Source: Herbaspirillum huttiense
Lineage (GTDB): Bacteria > Pseudomonadota > Gammaproteobacteria > Burkholderiales > Burkholderiaceae_D
DNA length: 64,000 nt
NCBI RefSeq assembly: GCF_004367745.1
Contig: NZ_CP037993.1
Coordinates: 4,340,001 to 4,404,000, forward strand
Direction: 5' to 3'
Each line of letters starts with the position of its first letter. Position 1 is the first letter of the stretch. Shown piece after piece: positions 18,934-27,239 of the stretch. Made by a program: the position numbers and the translations under genes. A model generated the notes under the pieces. The model had not been told where the DNA came from. It was given only the letters and a program-made list of their open reading frames with translations, and did not search any database.

Positions 18934-21290
18934 GAGAAATCGAAGCTGCCTTTCTGCAGGAGCGGCACCAGCTGTGCTGCGGCGACCGGGCGTTGCAGAT
19001 AGAACCCCTGCACTTCGTCGCAGCCCATCAGCTTCAGGTGCATGAGTTGTTCACGGGTTTCCACGCCTTCGGCCACCACCTTCAAGCCGAGATTGCGTGC
19101 CAGCGTGACAGTGGAAGCGACGATCATGCCGTCGCTGTTGTCGTTGCGGATGTCGCGCACGAAGGAACGGTCGATCTTGAGTGCATACACCGGCAGCGCC
19201 TTGATGTGGCTGAGGCTGGAATAGCCGGTGCCGTAGTCATCCAGATAGATGCGCAGGCCTTCGTCGCGCAGCTTTTCCAGGGTCTGGCGCGCCTGTTCCA
19301 GGTCGGTGATGAAGCAGCTTTCGGTGACCTCGATCTCCAGCCAATGCGCGCTCAGCTGATGGCGCTGCAGGGATTCACGCACGGTGGCGATGAGGCGCTC
19401 GTCATTCAATTGCTTGGCCGAGACATTGATGGCCACCGGTACCAGCGGCAGCCCGTCGGCACGCCATTGCGCCAGTTGCCGGCAGACTGCCTCGATGATC
19501 CAGTGGCCCAGCGGCTGGACCAGGTCATGCGTTTCGGCCAGGCCGATGAACTCGCCGGGAAAGATCAGGCCATGCTCAGGATGCTGCCAGCGGATCAGCG
19601 CTTCCATGCCGACCACGCGATAGTCCTGCAGCGCCACCTTGGGCTGGTAGTGCAGGCAGAATTCGTTTTCCTTGAGGGCCTGGCGGAAGCGTCCCAGCAA
19701 CTCCAGCCCGCGCACCGCAATCGCATTGAGCGAGGCATCGTAGAAACGATAGAGGCCGCTGCCAGCGCTCTTGGCGGTGTACATGGCCGAGTCGGCATTG
19801 GTCATCAGCGTGGTGATGCTCTGGCCATCGCGCGGATACAGCGCGATGCCGATGCTGGGCGCGGTTTCGACATCGCAGCCCAGCAGGTCGGGATACGGTG
19901 CGCGCAGGGTTTCGACCAGCTTGTCGGCAATCTCGGCAACCACTTCCTCGCTGCGGATCTCGGACACCAGCACCACGAATTCATCGCCGCCCAGCCGCGC
20001 CACCAGGTCGTATTCGCGCACGGCCGCGCGCAGGCGGCGTGCCACTTCCTGCAGCAGGGCGTCGCCCACGGCATGGCCGAGCGTGTCGTTGATGAGCTTG
20101 AACTTGTCGAGATCGAGGAAGAACAGCGCATACAGGTTGCGGCTGCGCCGCGCCCGCGAGAGTTCGGTGGCGGCCAGCTCGTAGAACAGCATGCGGTTGG
20201 GGATGCCGGTCAGGTAGTCGTGCGAGGCGAGCTGGTAGGCGCGGCTCTTTTCCTGTTCCAGCTGCTGGATCAGGCCGCTCTTCTCGCGCTCGGAATACAG
20301 CAGTTGCTCGTACAGAAAACGGCGACGGTGCGCCATCGCGATCAGGCCGCCCGAGAGCACCACTACCAGCAGCGAGATCAGGATGGCCTGCAGGTAATAC
20401 TGCCGGTGCGCCGGCCACAGCTTGCCCAGCAATACCTGCTGGTCGCGGCTGACCACCACCGCCAGCGGGTAATGCGCCAGCCGGCGCTGCACGCCCACAT
20501 GCTGGGCCGCATCACCCGGACGCAGTGCATGGATGAGACCATCGCCCTTGCCGGTCAGCAGGAAGGTGGCGTACTCCTGCCCGGCGTAGTTGGAGCCGCC
20601 CGAGAGGATGCCCCCGGCCAGCTCGGCCAGTTGCAGCCCGGCGGTGTTGATGATCTCGATACGGCTGGCACCATCCACGCTGACCTCTTCATAGGTCTTG
20701 AGGAAATAGCCCAGATCGAGAATGGCGGCGAAGAATCCCTGCAGCGTTCCCTTGCCATCCTGCAGCGGAATGAGCAGCGGCACGCGCCAGCTGTAGCCGT
20801 CGCGGTTCAGGGGTGGCTTGATGATCATCGGGTTCTGTTCGCCGGTACTGGTCAGCGTACTCATGAAACCGGCATTGATGAGACGGCTCAGTTCCGGCTC
20901 GCTCTTCTGGCGTGCCGAGGAATAGACCAGCCGTCCGCGCGCATCGAACATGGCCACACGCAGGTAGGCCGAATCGCCATTGAAGAGCGGATTGAAATAC
21001 GCCGAGGATGATTGCTCGCCATTGAGCATGGACTGCCCGATGCGCGAATACAGCAGGGTCTTGCCCAGCACTTCATCCAGATTGGCCGAGACGATGGCGG
21101 CCACGTTGCGGCTGTCGGCCACCGAGCCGGCGATGGCCAGCTGTTTTTCATTCTCGATGCGGATCAGCGTGAAATACCACAACAGCGACAACGCGCCGGC
21201 GGCGAGCAGCACCATCCCCGCCGACACGCCCCTGCCCGCGAGCAGTCTGGTCAGCAGCCCTTGTGGCTCGAACGATAACGGCTTACGCAA
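18930..21290 (-). CDS. PDC-sensor GGDEF-EAL cyclic-di-GMP protein
   Basis: A 786-residue membrane receptor. A first helix at about 22-42 and a second at about 305-327 bracket a 260-residue periplasmic PDC/dCache-like domain, and a short coiled coil leads to GGDEF (about 370-520) and EAL (about 535-780). The GGDEF motif is intact (RLGGDEFVVLV), as are the EAL residues (MEALIRW, DDYGTGYSS, KIDRSFV). Synthesis and breakdown of c-di-GMP are both possible. The TTG start at 21290 has a weak GGTGGGG site only two bases away, so the exact start is uncertain. It is co-translated with the PhnD-like gene. Confidence 0.9.
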   Translation of the reverse strand: MRKPLSFEPQGLLTRLLAGRGVSAGMVLLAAGALSLLWYFTLIRIENEKQLAIAGSVADSRNVAAIVSANLDEVLGKTLLYSRIGQSMLNGEQSSSAYFNPLFNGDSAYLRVAMFDARGRLVYSSARQKSEPELSRLINAGFMSTLTSTGEQNPMIIKPPLNRDGYSWRVPLLIPLQDGKGTLQGFFAAILDLGYFLKTYEEVSVDGASRIEIINTAGLQLAELAGGILSGGSNYAGQEYATFLLTGKGDGLIHALRPGDAAQHVGVQRRLAHYPLAVVVSRDQQVLLGKLWPAHRQYYLQAILISLLVVVLSGGLIAMAHRRRFLYEQLLYSEREKSGLIQQLEQEKSRAYQLASHDYLTGIPNRMLFYELAATELSRARRSRNLYALFFLDLDKFKLINDTLGHAVGDALLQEVARRLRAAVREYDLVARLGGDEFVVLVSEIRSEEVVAEIADKLVETLRAPYPDLLGCDVETAPSIGIALYPRDGQSITTLMTNADSAMYTAKSAGSGLYRFYDASLNAIAVRGLELLGRFRQALKENEFCLHYQPKVALQDYRVVGMEALIRWQHPEHGLIFPGEFIGLAETHDLVQPLGHWIIEAVCRQLAQWRADGLPLVPVAINVSAKQLNDERLIATVRESLQRHQLSAHWLEIEVTESCFITDLEQARQTLEKLRDEGLRIYLDDYGTGYSSLSHIKALPVYALKIDRSFVRDIRNDNSDGMIVASTVTLARNLGLKVVAEGVETREQLMHLKLMGCDEVQGFYLQRPVAAAQLVPLLQKGSFDFS

Positions 21291-21394
21291 TCCCCACCCG
21301 CCTGATCATGGTGCCGAGACCGGCACCTTCGCTTGTCCCTTTTTGACTGGCTGAGGGTAGCGGGCATTTATTTCAAGTGAATGACAAACGCACG

Positions 21395-21417
21395 AGCATT
21401 AACAGAAATTTAATGCT
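21395..21417. repeat. Perfect inverted repeat upstream of GGDEF-EAL gene
   Basis: AGCATTAA and TTAATGCT form 8-bp arms around a seven-base spacer. The site is AT-rich and lies about 105 bp upstream of the GGDEF-EAL start and 65 bp after the end of the sigma-54 regulator. It could be an operator or a weak terminator. Confidence 0.35.
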
Positions 21418-21481
21418 GGCAAACGCGCCGGGGGAACGCTCTTGCCGTGCACCAGATGCTGCGCAAATGATTTATATCGTT

Positions 21482-22609
21482 TCAGGCAACCGCATAGGCA
21501 GCATGCGCAGGCATGGCCTGATCGCGCACATGGGGGATATCGAGCTGGCGCAGCTTGCGGTACAGCGAGGCCCGGCACATGCCCAGTTGCCGCGAGGCGG
21601 CGGAGATGTTCCAGCGGCTGCCGTTCAGGGCTTCGATGACGCGGGTGCGTTCATCACGCCCTGGATCGGCGGCGTTGGCCTGGCTGCTGCTCCTGGCGGC
21701 CAGGCGCGATGCCGGACGGTGCAGCGGCAGCACCTGCGCCAGCGTGGCGGGCTGGAACTGCATCAGTTCTTCCGGCAGATCACGCAGGGTGATGCGGCCG
21801 TCATTCATGACGGCACAGCTGTAGCGGATCACCGCATGCAGCTGGCGCAGATTGCCCGGCCAGGGATAGGCCAGCAGGCGCTGCAGGGCGGCGGGATCGA
21901 GCATGCTCTCGTCGGCCGCATGGCCAAGCTCATCGGCGATCATCTGCATCACCAGCGCGGGCCGGTCGCTGCGGTCGCGCAGGGCCGGCAGACGCAGTAC
22001 GCCACCGGCGATGCGGTAATACAGGTCTTCACGGAAGCGGCCTTCGGCGACCAGGGTTTTGAGGTCCTGGTGCGTGGCGCAGATCAGTTGCACATCCACC
22101 GGTACCGGACGCAATGCCCCCAGCGGAATCACTTCGCGTTCGGAGAGCACGCGCAAGAGGCGTGTCTGCAGGGCGAAGGGCATGTCGCCGATTTCATCGA
22201 GGAAGAGCGTGCCGCCATCGGCCTGCTGGACCTTGCCCTTCATGCCGCCGGGCAGCGCACCGGAGAAGGCCCCCTTGGCGTAGCCGAACAATTCGCTTTC
22301 GGCCAGGCTCTCGGGGATGGAGGCGCAGTTGATGGCGATCCAGCTGGCGCGGCGGCGCGCGCTGTAGTCATGCAGGGCGCGCGCGAGGTATTCCTTGCCG
22401 GTACCGGTCTCGCCCAGGATCAGCACGGGAATGCCGCGATCGATCAGGCGCTTGCCGCGCTCGACCAGGTCGCGCATCAGCTCGTCGCCGGCGGCGAGCT
22501 GGCCGATGTCGCGATAGCGCGGGGCGTGGCGCGTGGAAGCCGAAAGGGGTGCGGGGGTGAGGCAAACGTCACTGTCAGGCAAGGGCTGCGCTACCGGGGT
22601 GGTCGGCAT
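21482..22609 (-). CDS. AcoR-like sigma-54 activator lacking a sensor domain
   Basis: A 375-residue bacterial enhancer-binding protein. The AAA+ domain has Walker A GETGTGKE (66-73), the sigma-54 contact loop as GAFSGA (113-118) instead of GAFTGA, and Walker B TLFLDEI (134-140). A Fis-type HTH lies at about 325-360 (NISAASRQLGMCRASLYRKL). AcoR proteins normally carry about 300 N-terminal residues with a GAF sensor; here only about 40 unstructured residues precede the AAA+ domain. The start at 22609 has GGAG six bases upstream. Candidate targets are the sigma-54 promoters at 30.4 and 30.9 kb. Confidence 0.88.
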   Translation of the reverse strand: MPTTPVAQPLPDSDVCLTPAPLSASTRHAPRYRDIGQLAAGDELMRDLVERGKRLIDRGIPVLILGETGTGKEYLARALHDYSARRRASWIAINCASIPESLAESELFGYAKGAFSGALPGGMKGKVQQADGGTLFLDEIGDMPFALQTRLLRVLSEREVIPLGALRPVPVDVQLICATHQDLKTLVAEGRFREDLYYRIAGGVLRLPALRDRSDRPALVMQMIADELGHAADESMLDPAALQRLLAYPWPGNLRQLHAVIRYSCAVMNDGRITLRDLPEELMQFQPATLAQVLPLHRPASRLAARSSSQANAADPGRDERTRVIEALNGSRWNISAASRQLGMCRASLYRKLRQLDIPHVRDQAMPAHAAYAVA

Positions 22610-22783
22610 GATGGTCTCCTGTCTTGGACTGCTTTTTTTATCGAGCCGGCTTCCCTCGGGACCGGTTCTTTATGCGCGGGAAGCCGCCTGGGGCGGGCCC
22701 GGAGATGTGTCGCAACGGCACGTCTGCGGCAAAGAATAGCCAGTCCGATCCATGACTTCCAATACAATGTACAGACAGAATCA

Positions 22784-22798
22784 ATACCTTGAAGGTAT
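22784..22798. promoter_or_regulatory. Palindromic LysR-type operator
   Basis: ATACCTT-G-AAGGTAT is a perfect 15-bp palindrome containing the T-N11-A pattern of LysR sites. It ends three bases before the ATG of the LysR gene, so it probably gives negative autoregulation and may also act on the divergent sigma-54 regulator. Confidence 0.5.
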
Positions 22799-22801
22799 CA
22801 A

Positions 22802-23698
22802 ATGATCGAATTGAGACACCTCACCTATTTCCGCACCGTAGCAGAAACCCTCCATTTCGGACGCGCGGCAGAGTTGCTGCATATCTCGCAACCGCCGCTG
22901 ACACGGCAGATTGCGGCGCTGGAGAGGGAGTTGGGCGCGCAATTGTTCGACCGCAGCAAACGCGCCATCCAGCTGACGTCAGCGGGCAAATATTTTTATC
23001 GCGACACCACAGAAATTTTCAAGGCACTGGAGCGGGCCAAGCGCAATGCGGCCTCGTCCAGCACCGGGCAGAGCGGTGCGCTGAAGGTGGGGTTCATGAT
23101 GTCCTCGGCCTACAACATCCTGCCGGCGGTGACGCGCCATTATTCGGCGGCCTATCCGGAGGTGGACATGCGCCTGAGCGAATACGTGCCCAACCTGCTG
23201 GCCACCGACCTCGAGGATGAGAAGATCGACGTGGGCATCATGTATCGGCCGGAGGATTGCCGCCGGCTCGACAGCCACACCATCTATGCCGAACCCTTGC
23301 TGGCGGTGCTGCCGCGCGGGCACCGGCTGGCGCACAAGCCCGACATCTCGGCCGCCGAGCTGGCCGAGGATGCCTTCATCAGCATTCCGCGTCCGATTGC
23401 GCCGGTGGTGTATGACCTGATCCAGCAGCATTGCCAGCTGCATGGTTTCCGTCCCCGCATCGTGCTGGAGACCAACCTGCAGCAGACCATCGTCAACCTG
23501 GTCGGTGAAGGCCTGGGCGTGGCCCTGGTGCCGACCTCGATGCAGGCCATGCATCTGGACACCACGGTCTTCAAACCGCTCATCGGTGCGCCGACGGTGG
23601 AGGTGGCGGTGATCTGGAACCGGGAGAATACCAATCCCTGCATACGGACGTTTGCGGAGACGGCGGTGGAGGTGTGGGGGAAGATGCAGACCGGCTAG
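22802..23698 (+). CDS. LysR-type transcriptional regulator
   Basis: A 298-residue LysR regulator. The winged HTH covers residues 1-60 (LHFGRAAELLHISQPPLTRQ) and the effector domain about 92-295. The closest style is the CatR/BenM/CbnR group that controls aromatic or organic-acid catabolism, judged from general sequence pattern. It diverges from the AcoR-like gene with a palindromic operator at its start. Target and inducer are unknown. Confidence 0.88.
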   Translation: MIELRHLTYFRTVAETLHFGRAAELLHISQPPLTRQIAALERELGAQLFDRSKRAIQLTSAGKYFYRDTTEIFKALERAKRNAASSSTGQSGALKVGFMMSSAYNILPAVTRHYSAAYPEVDMRLSEYVPNLLATDLEDEKIDVGIMYRPEDCRRLDSHTIYAEPLLAVLPRGHRLAHKPDISAAELAEDAFISIPRPIAPVVYDLIQQHCQLHGFRPRIVLETNLQQTIVNLVGEGLGVALVPTSMQAMHLDTTVFKPLIGAPTVEVAVIWNRENTNPCIRTFAETAVEVWGKMQTG

Positions 23699-23711
23699 GC
23701 CCAGTTCGCAA

Positions 23712-24206
23712 TCAATACCCGCGATCTTTGCTCAGATAGAACTTGTGATGGTCATCAAGGAAGACGACGTAGAAGGTGTTGGCGCAGAATGCGTAGCCGT
23801 TGTGCTGCTTGCCCGCATACGCCTTGGGAATGACAAAGCCGCAAAGCCGTGAAGACCAATCCAGCCGGAAGCGCGCCCAACATGCCTCGTGCGGCACATG
23901 CTTGGGATGGACGAATTCGGACCGCGCCGGAAAGCCGCCATACAAGGACAACACGCTTCCGGTCTTGCCAACGGGTTGCCTTGTCCAGTAGTCCAGTGAT
24001 TCCCTGGTGAACTCCTTGAGCTTCTGCATGAAAGCCACCAGCTGCTCCCTGGACCACTGGCTGAAATCCTGGCCCGCAGCCTGATGCTCGAAATACGAGA
24101 AGTTGAATTTGCAACGCGCTGACAAGCTGTCTGACGGATGCTCAATGCTGCACGTCGGTATCGACGCCAGGAAATTCTGCTTGGCCTGATTCTTGAACCT
24201 CGTCAT
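23712..24206 (-). CDS. Unknown protein paired with AAA ATPase (possible effector)
   Basis: A 164-residue protein of no family I can name. The N-terminus is basic (MTRFKNQAKQNFLAS). The middle holds SARCKFNFSYFEHQAAGQDF, and the last 40 residues are dense in aromatic and histidine residues, with HPKHVPHEACWARF and FYVVFLDDHHKFYL. That ending loosely recalls RelE-like ribonuclease toxins, a guess only. It starts inside the ATPase stop (ATGA, 24203-24206), so the two are co-translated. Its base composition is near 52%, below the surrounding genes. An effector of an anti-phage pair is the leading hypothesis. Confidence 0.75.
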   Translation of the reverse strand: MTRFKNQAKQNFLASIPTCSIEHPSDSLSARCKFNFSYFEHQAAGQDFSQWSREQLVAFMQKLKEFTRESLDYWTRQPVGKTGSVLSLYGGFPARSEFVHPKHVPHEACWARFRLDWSSRLCGFVIPKAYAGKQHNGYAFCANTFYVVFLDDHHKFYLSKDRGY

Positions 24207-25345
24207 AAGCGCGGGACTCCCCCTACTCTGCCTTCGTTATACACAGGAATGATGGATCGATCATTGCGGAGCATTTCTCCGGGGATCTCATCGAGCCGGT
24301 AAGCATAACTGGCGTTGTTTTCCTTGTTGACCAGATAGGTCCGATACTTGCCGCAGATATCGAGAATTTCCGAGTTGTGGGCGCTGAAGAGGAACTGCGC
24401 GCCATGGCCATTGATTTCCTCATCGAGGAAAAGGCGCAGGATCTTGGGCAGGATATGGGGGTGCAGGTAGATATCGAATTCATCCAGCACCAGGACGCTG
24501 CCCTCGGCAATGGTGAGGAAATACGCCAGCATCAGGCGGTAAAGATAAAGCGTTCCGCTCGATTCGGTGCTGGGTGTGACCATTTCGGTCTTATTGCCCA
24601 CCTTGTGATGGAAGACCGGAAAATAGCGCTTTTCCTTGTCGACGCTTTCCTCGACAGAGATGGTGATATCGGAAATGCCGACGTCGCACTCCTGCAGGAA
24701 TTGCACTGCCTGCCGCAGATAGGAAGGTTGATCGACAAAGAATCGTGAGACCGTGTTGGCGTCAAAAATCCTTCCGCGTGTCGAGAATCCGGACTGCGTG
24801 ACATTGAAGCGGATGCGGCTGAAGAATTGGTGCACGCCCTTGAGCGCATCGCCTCCGTGCTGATTTGAAATGGAGATCACGGATGCATTGGAACGGATCT
24901 TGATGGAAGACAGGTAATGGAGGCGCTTCACCGGATGCACCTCGTCGCCAAGACGCTCGAACAACAAGGTCTTGCGCTTGACCGTCTCATAGAGCGCTTC
25001 ACGCACCACCTTCTTCCTGGTCACCGACAGTTCGTACAAGTACTGCGCCTCCTCCGTGCGAAATTCGACGTAAAACTCGGTGGGCTTTTTGGACGAGAAA
25101 AAGGGATCGATTGCGATCTCGGCGTCAGGATTTTCGCTGAATGAACTGGAGGCAAAACTGCCGACAAAGGCGAGCGCTTTCAGTAGATGCGTCTTGCCGC
25201 TGCCATTGGCCCCCTTGACGCACATGACGGTCGCGAAGTCGCGTCCTGAACGGACCGTTTCCGGCGTCTTGGAATCCAGCTTGAAGGAAACCGACGTCCC
25301 TTCCTTGAAGGACAAGAAGTTCTTGAATCCGAATTCGAGCAGCAT
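24203..25345 (-). CDS. AAA family ATPase (AAA_15/COG1106 type)
   Basis: A 380-residue ABC/SMC-like ATPase. It starts with the family hallmark MLLEFGFKNFLSFKEG; Walker A is GANGSGKT (45-52), Walker B LVLDEFDIYLHP (285-296), and the switch-histidine AHNSE (322-326). No TOPRIM nuclease domain is fused, unlike OLD or GajA. Single-domain members of this group occur in AbiL, Septu, PARIS and retron systems. Sampled lines are 50-52% GC against about 65% nearby, suggesting transfer. The start at 25345 is preferred because GGA is seven bases upstream. It is the first gene of a two-gene unit. Confidence 0.87.
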   Translation of the reverse strand: MLLEFGFKNFLSFKEGTSVSFKLDSKTPETVRSGRDFATVMCVKGANGSGKTHLLKALAFVGSFASSSFSENPDAEIAIDPFFSSKKPTEFYVEFRTEEAQYLYELSVTRKKVVREALYETVKRKTLLFERLGDEVHPVKRLHYLSSIKIRSNASVISISNQHGGDALKGVHQFFSRIRFNVTQSGFSTRGRIFDANTVSRFFVDQPSYLRQAVQFLQECDVGISDITISVEESVDKEKRYFPVFHHKVGNKTEMVTPSTESSGTLYLYRLMLAYFLTIAEGSVLVLDEFDIYLHPHILPKILRLFLDEEINGHGAQFLFSAHNSEILDICGKYRTYLVNKENNASYAYRLDEIPGEMLRNDRSIIPVYNEGRVGGVPRL

Positions 25346-25362
25346 TCTTGATCCACTTTCAT

Positions 25363-25375
25363 GACAATTTTTGTC
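25363..25375. promoter_or_regulatory. Palindrome in promoter of the ATPase pair
   Basis: GACAATTTTTGTC is a 13-bp palindrome (GACAA/TTGTC around an A/T core) 18 bp upstream of the ATPase start in an AT-rich stretch. A repressor site or part of the promoter is likely; no core promoter is clear. Confidence 0.35.
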
Positions 25376-25440
25376 TAAACAAGCAAACAAGATATGCGAA
25401 TTTCCTCCGGGAGACAAGTTTCATCATTGCCGGGACGATG

Positions 25441-25472
25441 AAAAAAGCCCGGACGTTCTTGCACGTCCGGGC
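25441..25472 (-). terminator. Rho-independent terminator of the SDR/TRAP operon
   Basis: On the minus strand GCCCGGACGT and ACGTCCGGGC pair perfectly (10 bp, six-base loop) and are followed by six T residues. It lies 70 bp past the last SDR gene and isolates the ATPase pair from operon read-through. Confidence 0.9.
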
Positions 25473-25543
25473 ATCAAACCGCAGCAGGTCGGCTTCCACG
25501 CCCGCCTGGCCGCGGTCAACAAACAAGGTTCAACAAGCGGCAC

Positions 25544-26344
25544 TCAGCCGACACAGCGCAGCGACAGCCCGCCATCGACGATCATGTCCAGCCCGGTGAT
25601 GTAGCGCGCGTTGTCGGAAGCGAGGAACAGCGAGGCATGCGCCACGTCCCACGCATCCCCCATGAAGCCCATCGGACATTGCGCATTGCGCTTGGCGCGC
25701 ATCTCCTCGATGTCGCCGCCATAGGAAGCCTTGAGCGGCTCGCGGATCATGGGCGTGTCCATCATGCCGGGCAGCACGCAATTGGCGCGGATGCCCATGG
25801 GTGCATACTGCATCGCCACGTTCTTGGTGAAGGCCAGGATCGCCGCCTTGGTCGCCGTATAGCCCAGGTAGGGAAAACCGATCCAGCGTAAAGCCGCCAT
25901 CGAGGAGATGTTGACGATGGCCCCTTTCCCCTGCTTCTCCATGATGGGCAACACGTACTTGTGCGTCAGGAACAGGCTGGTCTGGTTGACCGCCACCAGC
26001 CGGTTCCAGCTTTCTTCGCTGGTCTCCACCGGCCCACCGACTTCGGCGATACCGACGTTGTTGTGCAAGACGTCGACCCGCCCGAAATGCGCCATGGCCG
26101 CCTCCGCAATGGCTTTCACATCGGCGCTGCGCGAGACGTCCGCCGCCAGTACTTCACACACGCCGCCTTCGCGGCGGATGATCTCCTGGGTCTCCAATGC
26201 CGCTTCGATGCTGCGATCCACCGCCAGCACCCGGCCGCCCTCGCGCGCATACAGCACGGCAGCGGCCTTGCCGTTGCCCCAGCCCTCGCCCACCGAACCG
26301 GCACCGGTGACGATGATGGCCTTGTCTTGCATGAGCTTGTCCAT
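25544..26344 (-). CDS. SDR family oxidoreductase with unusual nucleotide loop
   Basis: A 266-residue short-chain dehydrogenase. The catalytic set is Ser148, Tyr162 and Lys166 (YTATK). The dinucleotide loop reads GAGSVGEGWGNG (14-25), longer than the classical TGxxxGxG. NNVG replaces the common NNAG. The start at 26344 has AGAGG about seven bases upstream; its first bases overlap nothing, and it begins 10 bp after the preceding SDR gene stop at 26355. It is last in the DctP-DctQM-SDR-SDR operon. It probably oxidises a hydroxy intermediate of the imported acid; substrate unknown. Confidence 0.88.
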   Translation of the reverse strand: MDKLMQDKAIIVTGAGSVGEGWGNGKAAAVLYAREGGRVLAVDRSIEAALETQEIIRREGGVCEVLAADVSRSADVKAIAEAAMAHFGRVDVLHNNVGIAEVGGPVETSEESWNRLVAVNQTSLFLTHKYVLPIMEKQGKGAIVNISSMAALRWIGFPYLGYTATKAAILAFTKNVAMQYAPMGIRANCVLPGMMDTPMIREPLKASYGGDIEEMRAKRNAQCPMGFMGDAWDVAHASLFLASDNARYITGLDMIVDGGLSLRCVG

Positions 26345-26354
26345 CGATGTCCTC

Positions 26355-27125
26355 TCAGATTTCCAGCACGCCGCCCGCGACGAAGCCGCCATCGACCGGA
26401 ATCACGTGGCCGGTGATGTAGGCCGACTCCTCCGCCGCCAGATAGCAGACCGCCGAGGCGATTTCATCGGTGGTGCCATAGCGGCGCATCGGGACCAGGC
26501 GGTAATAGCTCTCGCGCGTCTGCTCCGAATGCATGGCCTGGGTCATGGGCGTGTCGACCGGACCGGGTGCGACACTGTTGACGGTGATGCCGTACTGCGC
26601 CAGCTCGATGGCCATCTGGCGCGTGAGCCCGATGACCGCCGCCTTCGAGGTGCCATAGGCCGTGCGGCCGGCACCGGCGCGGATGCCCGAGATGGAAGAG
26701 ATGTTGACGATGCGCCCCCAGCCTTTGCTGACCATCAGCCGCGCCGCATGCTGGCCCGCCAGCAGCACGCCGGTCACATTGACGTTCATGGTCTGCAGCC
26801 AGTTGTCGAGTGGATAGTCCAGGAAGGAATAGGTGCGCGCCACGCCCGCATTGTTGACCAGTACGTCACAGCGTCCGTAATCCTTTTCGATGTGGGCGAA
26901 GGCCTGGGCAATCGCCTCCGGGCTGCCCAGATCCATCTGCAGCGCGGCTGCGCGATGGCCGGCAGCCACCAGCGCATCGGCGGTCTTGGACGCCGCTTCC
27001 AGGTTGATGTCGGCCACCAGGACGGTGTGTCCCTTGGCGGCCAGTTGTGCGGAAATGCTGGCGCCGATGCCCATGGCTCCGCCCGTCACGAGCGCCACGC
27101 GGGCGCCGCTATCATTGCGATTCAT
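26355..27125 (-). CDS. SDR family oxidoreductase (FabG-like)
   Basis: A 256-residue classical short-chain dehydrogenase. The cofactor loop is TGGAMGIG (14-21), NNAG is at 91-94, and the catalytic Tyr157/Lys161 (YGTSK) follow Ser143/144. Similar to 3-oxoacyl-ACP reductase and to hydroxy-acid dehydrogenases. ADIN after strand 2 ends with an acidic residue, which usually favours NAD. It is third in the TRAP-linked operon, 114 bp after the transporter. Confidence 0.9.
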   Translation of the reverse strand: MNRNDSGARVALVTGGAMGIGASISAQLAAKGHTVLVADINLEAASKTADALVAAGHRAAALQMDLGSPEAIAQAFAHIEKDYGRCDVLVNNAGVARTYSFLDYPLDNWLQTMNVNVTGVLLAGQHAARLMVSKGWGRIVNISSISGIRAGAGRTAYGTSKAAVIGLTRQMAIELAQYGITVNSVAPGPVDTPMTQAMHSEQTRESYYRLVPMRRYGTTDEIASAVCYLAAEESAYITGHVIPVDGGFVAGGVLEI

Positions 27126-27239
27126 ATTGTCTCCGTGGATGTGGGCGGCCCCGCAAGGAGGTGGGGCCGCCGTTTTTAATTCGTCGTTGGCAGGTCAATC
27201 AAGGAAGCTTCCCGATCGCTCGCAAGACTCATGCGGGGA

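Noticed and set aside
23712-25345. Identification of the ATPase pair as PARIS, Septu, Gabija or AbiL
   Set aside because: The partner is too short for AriB or GajB and shows no HNH, TOPRIM or RloB motif; only the ATPase class is shared.
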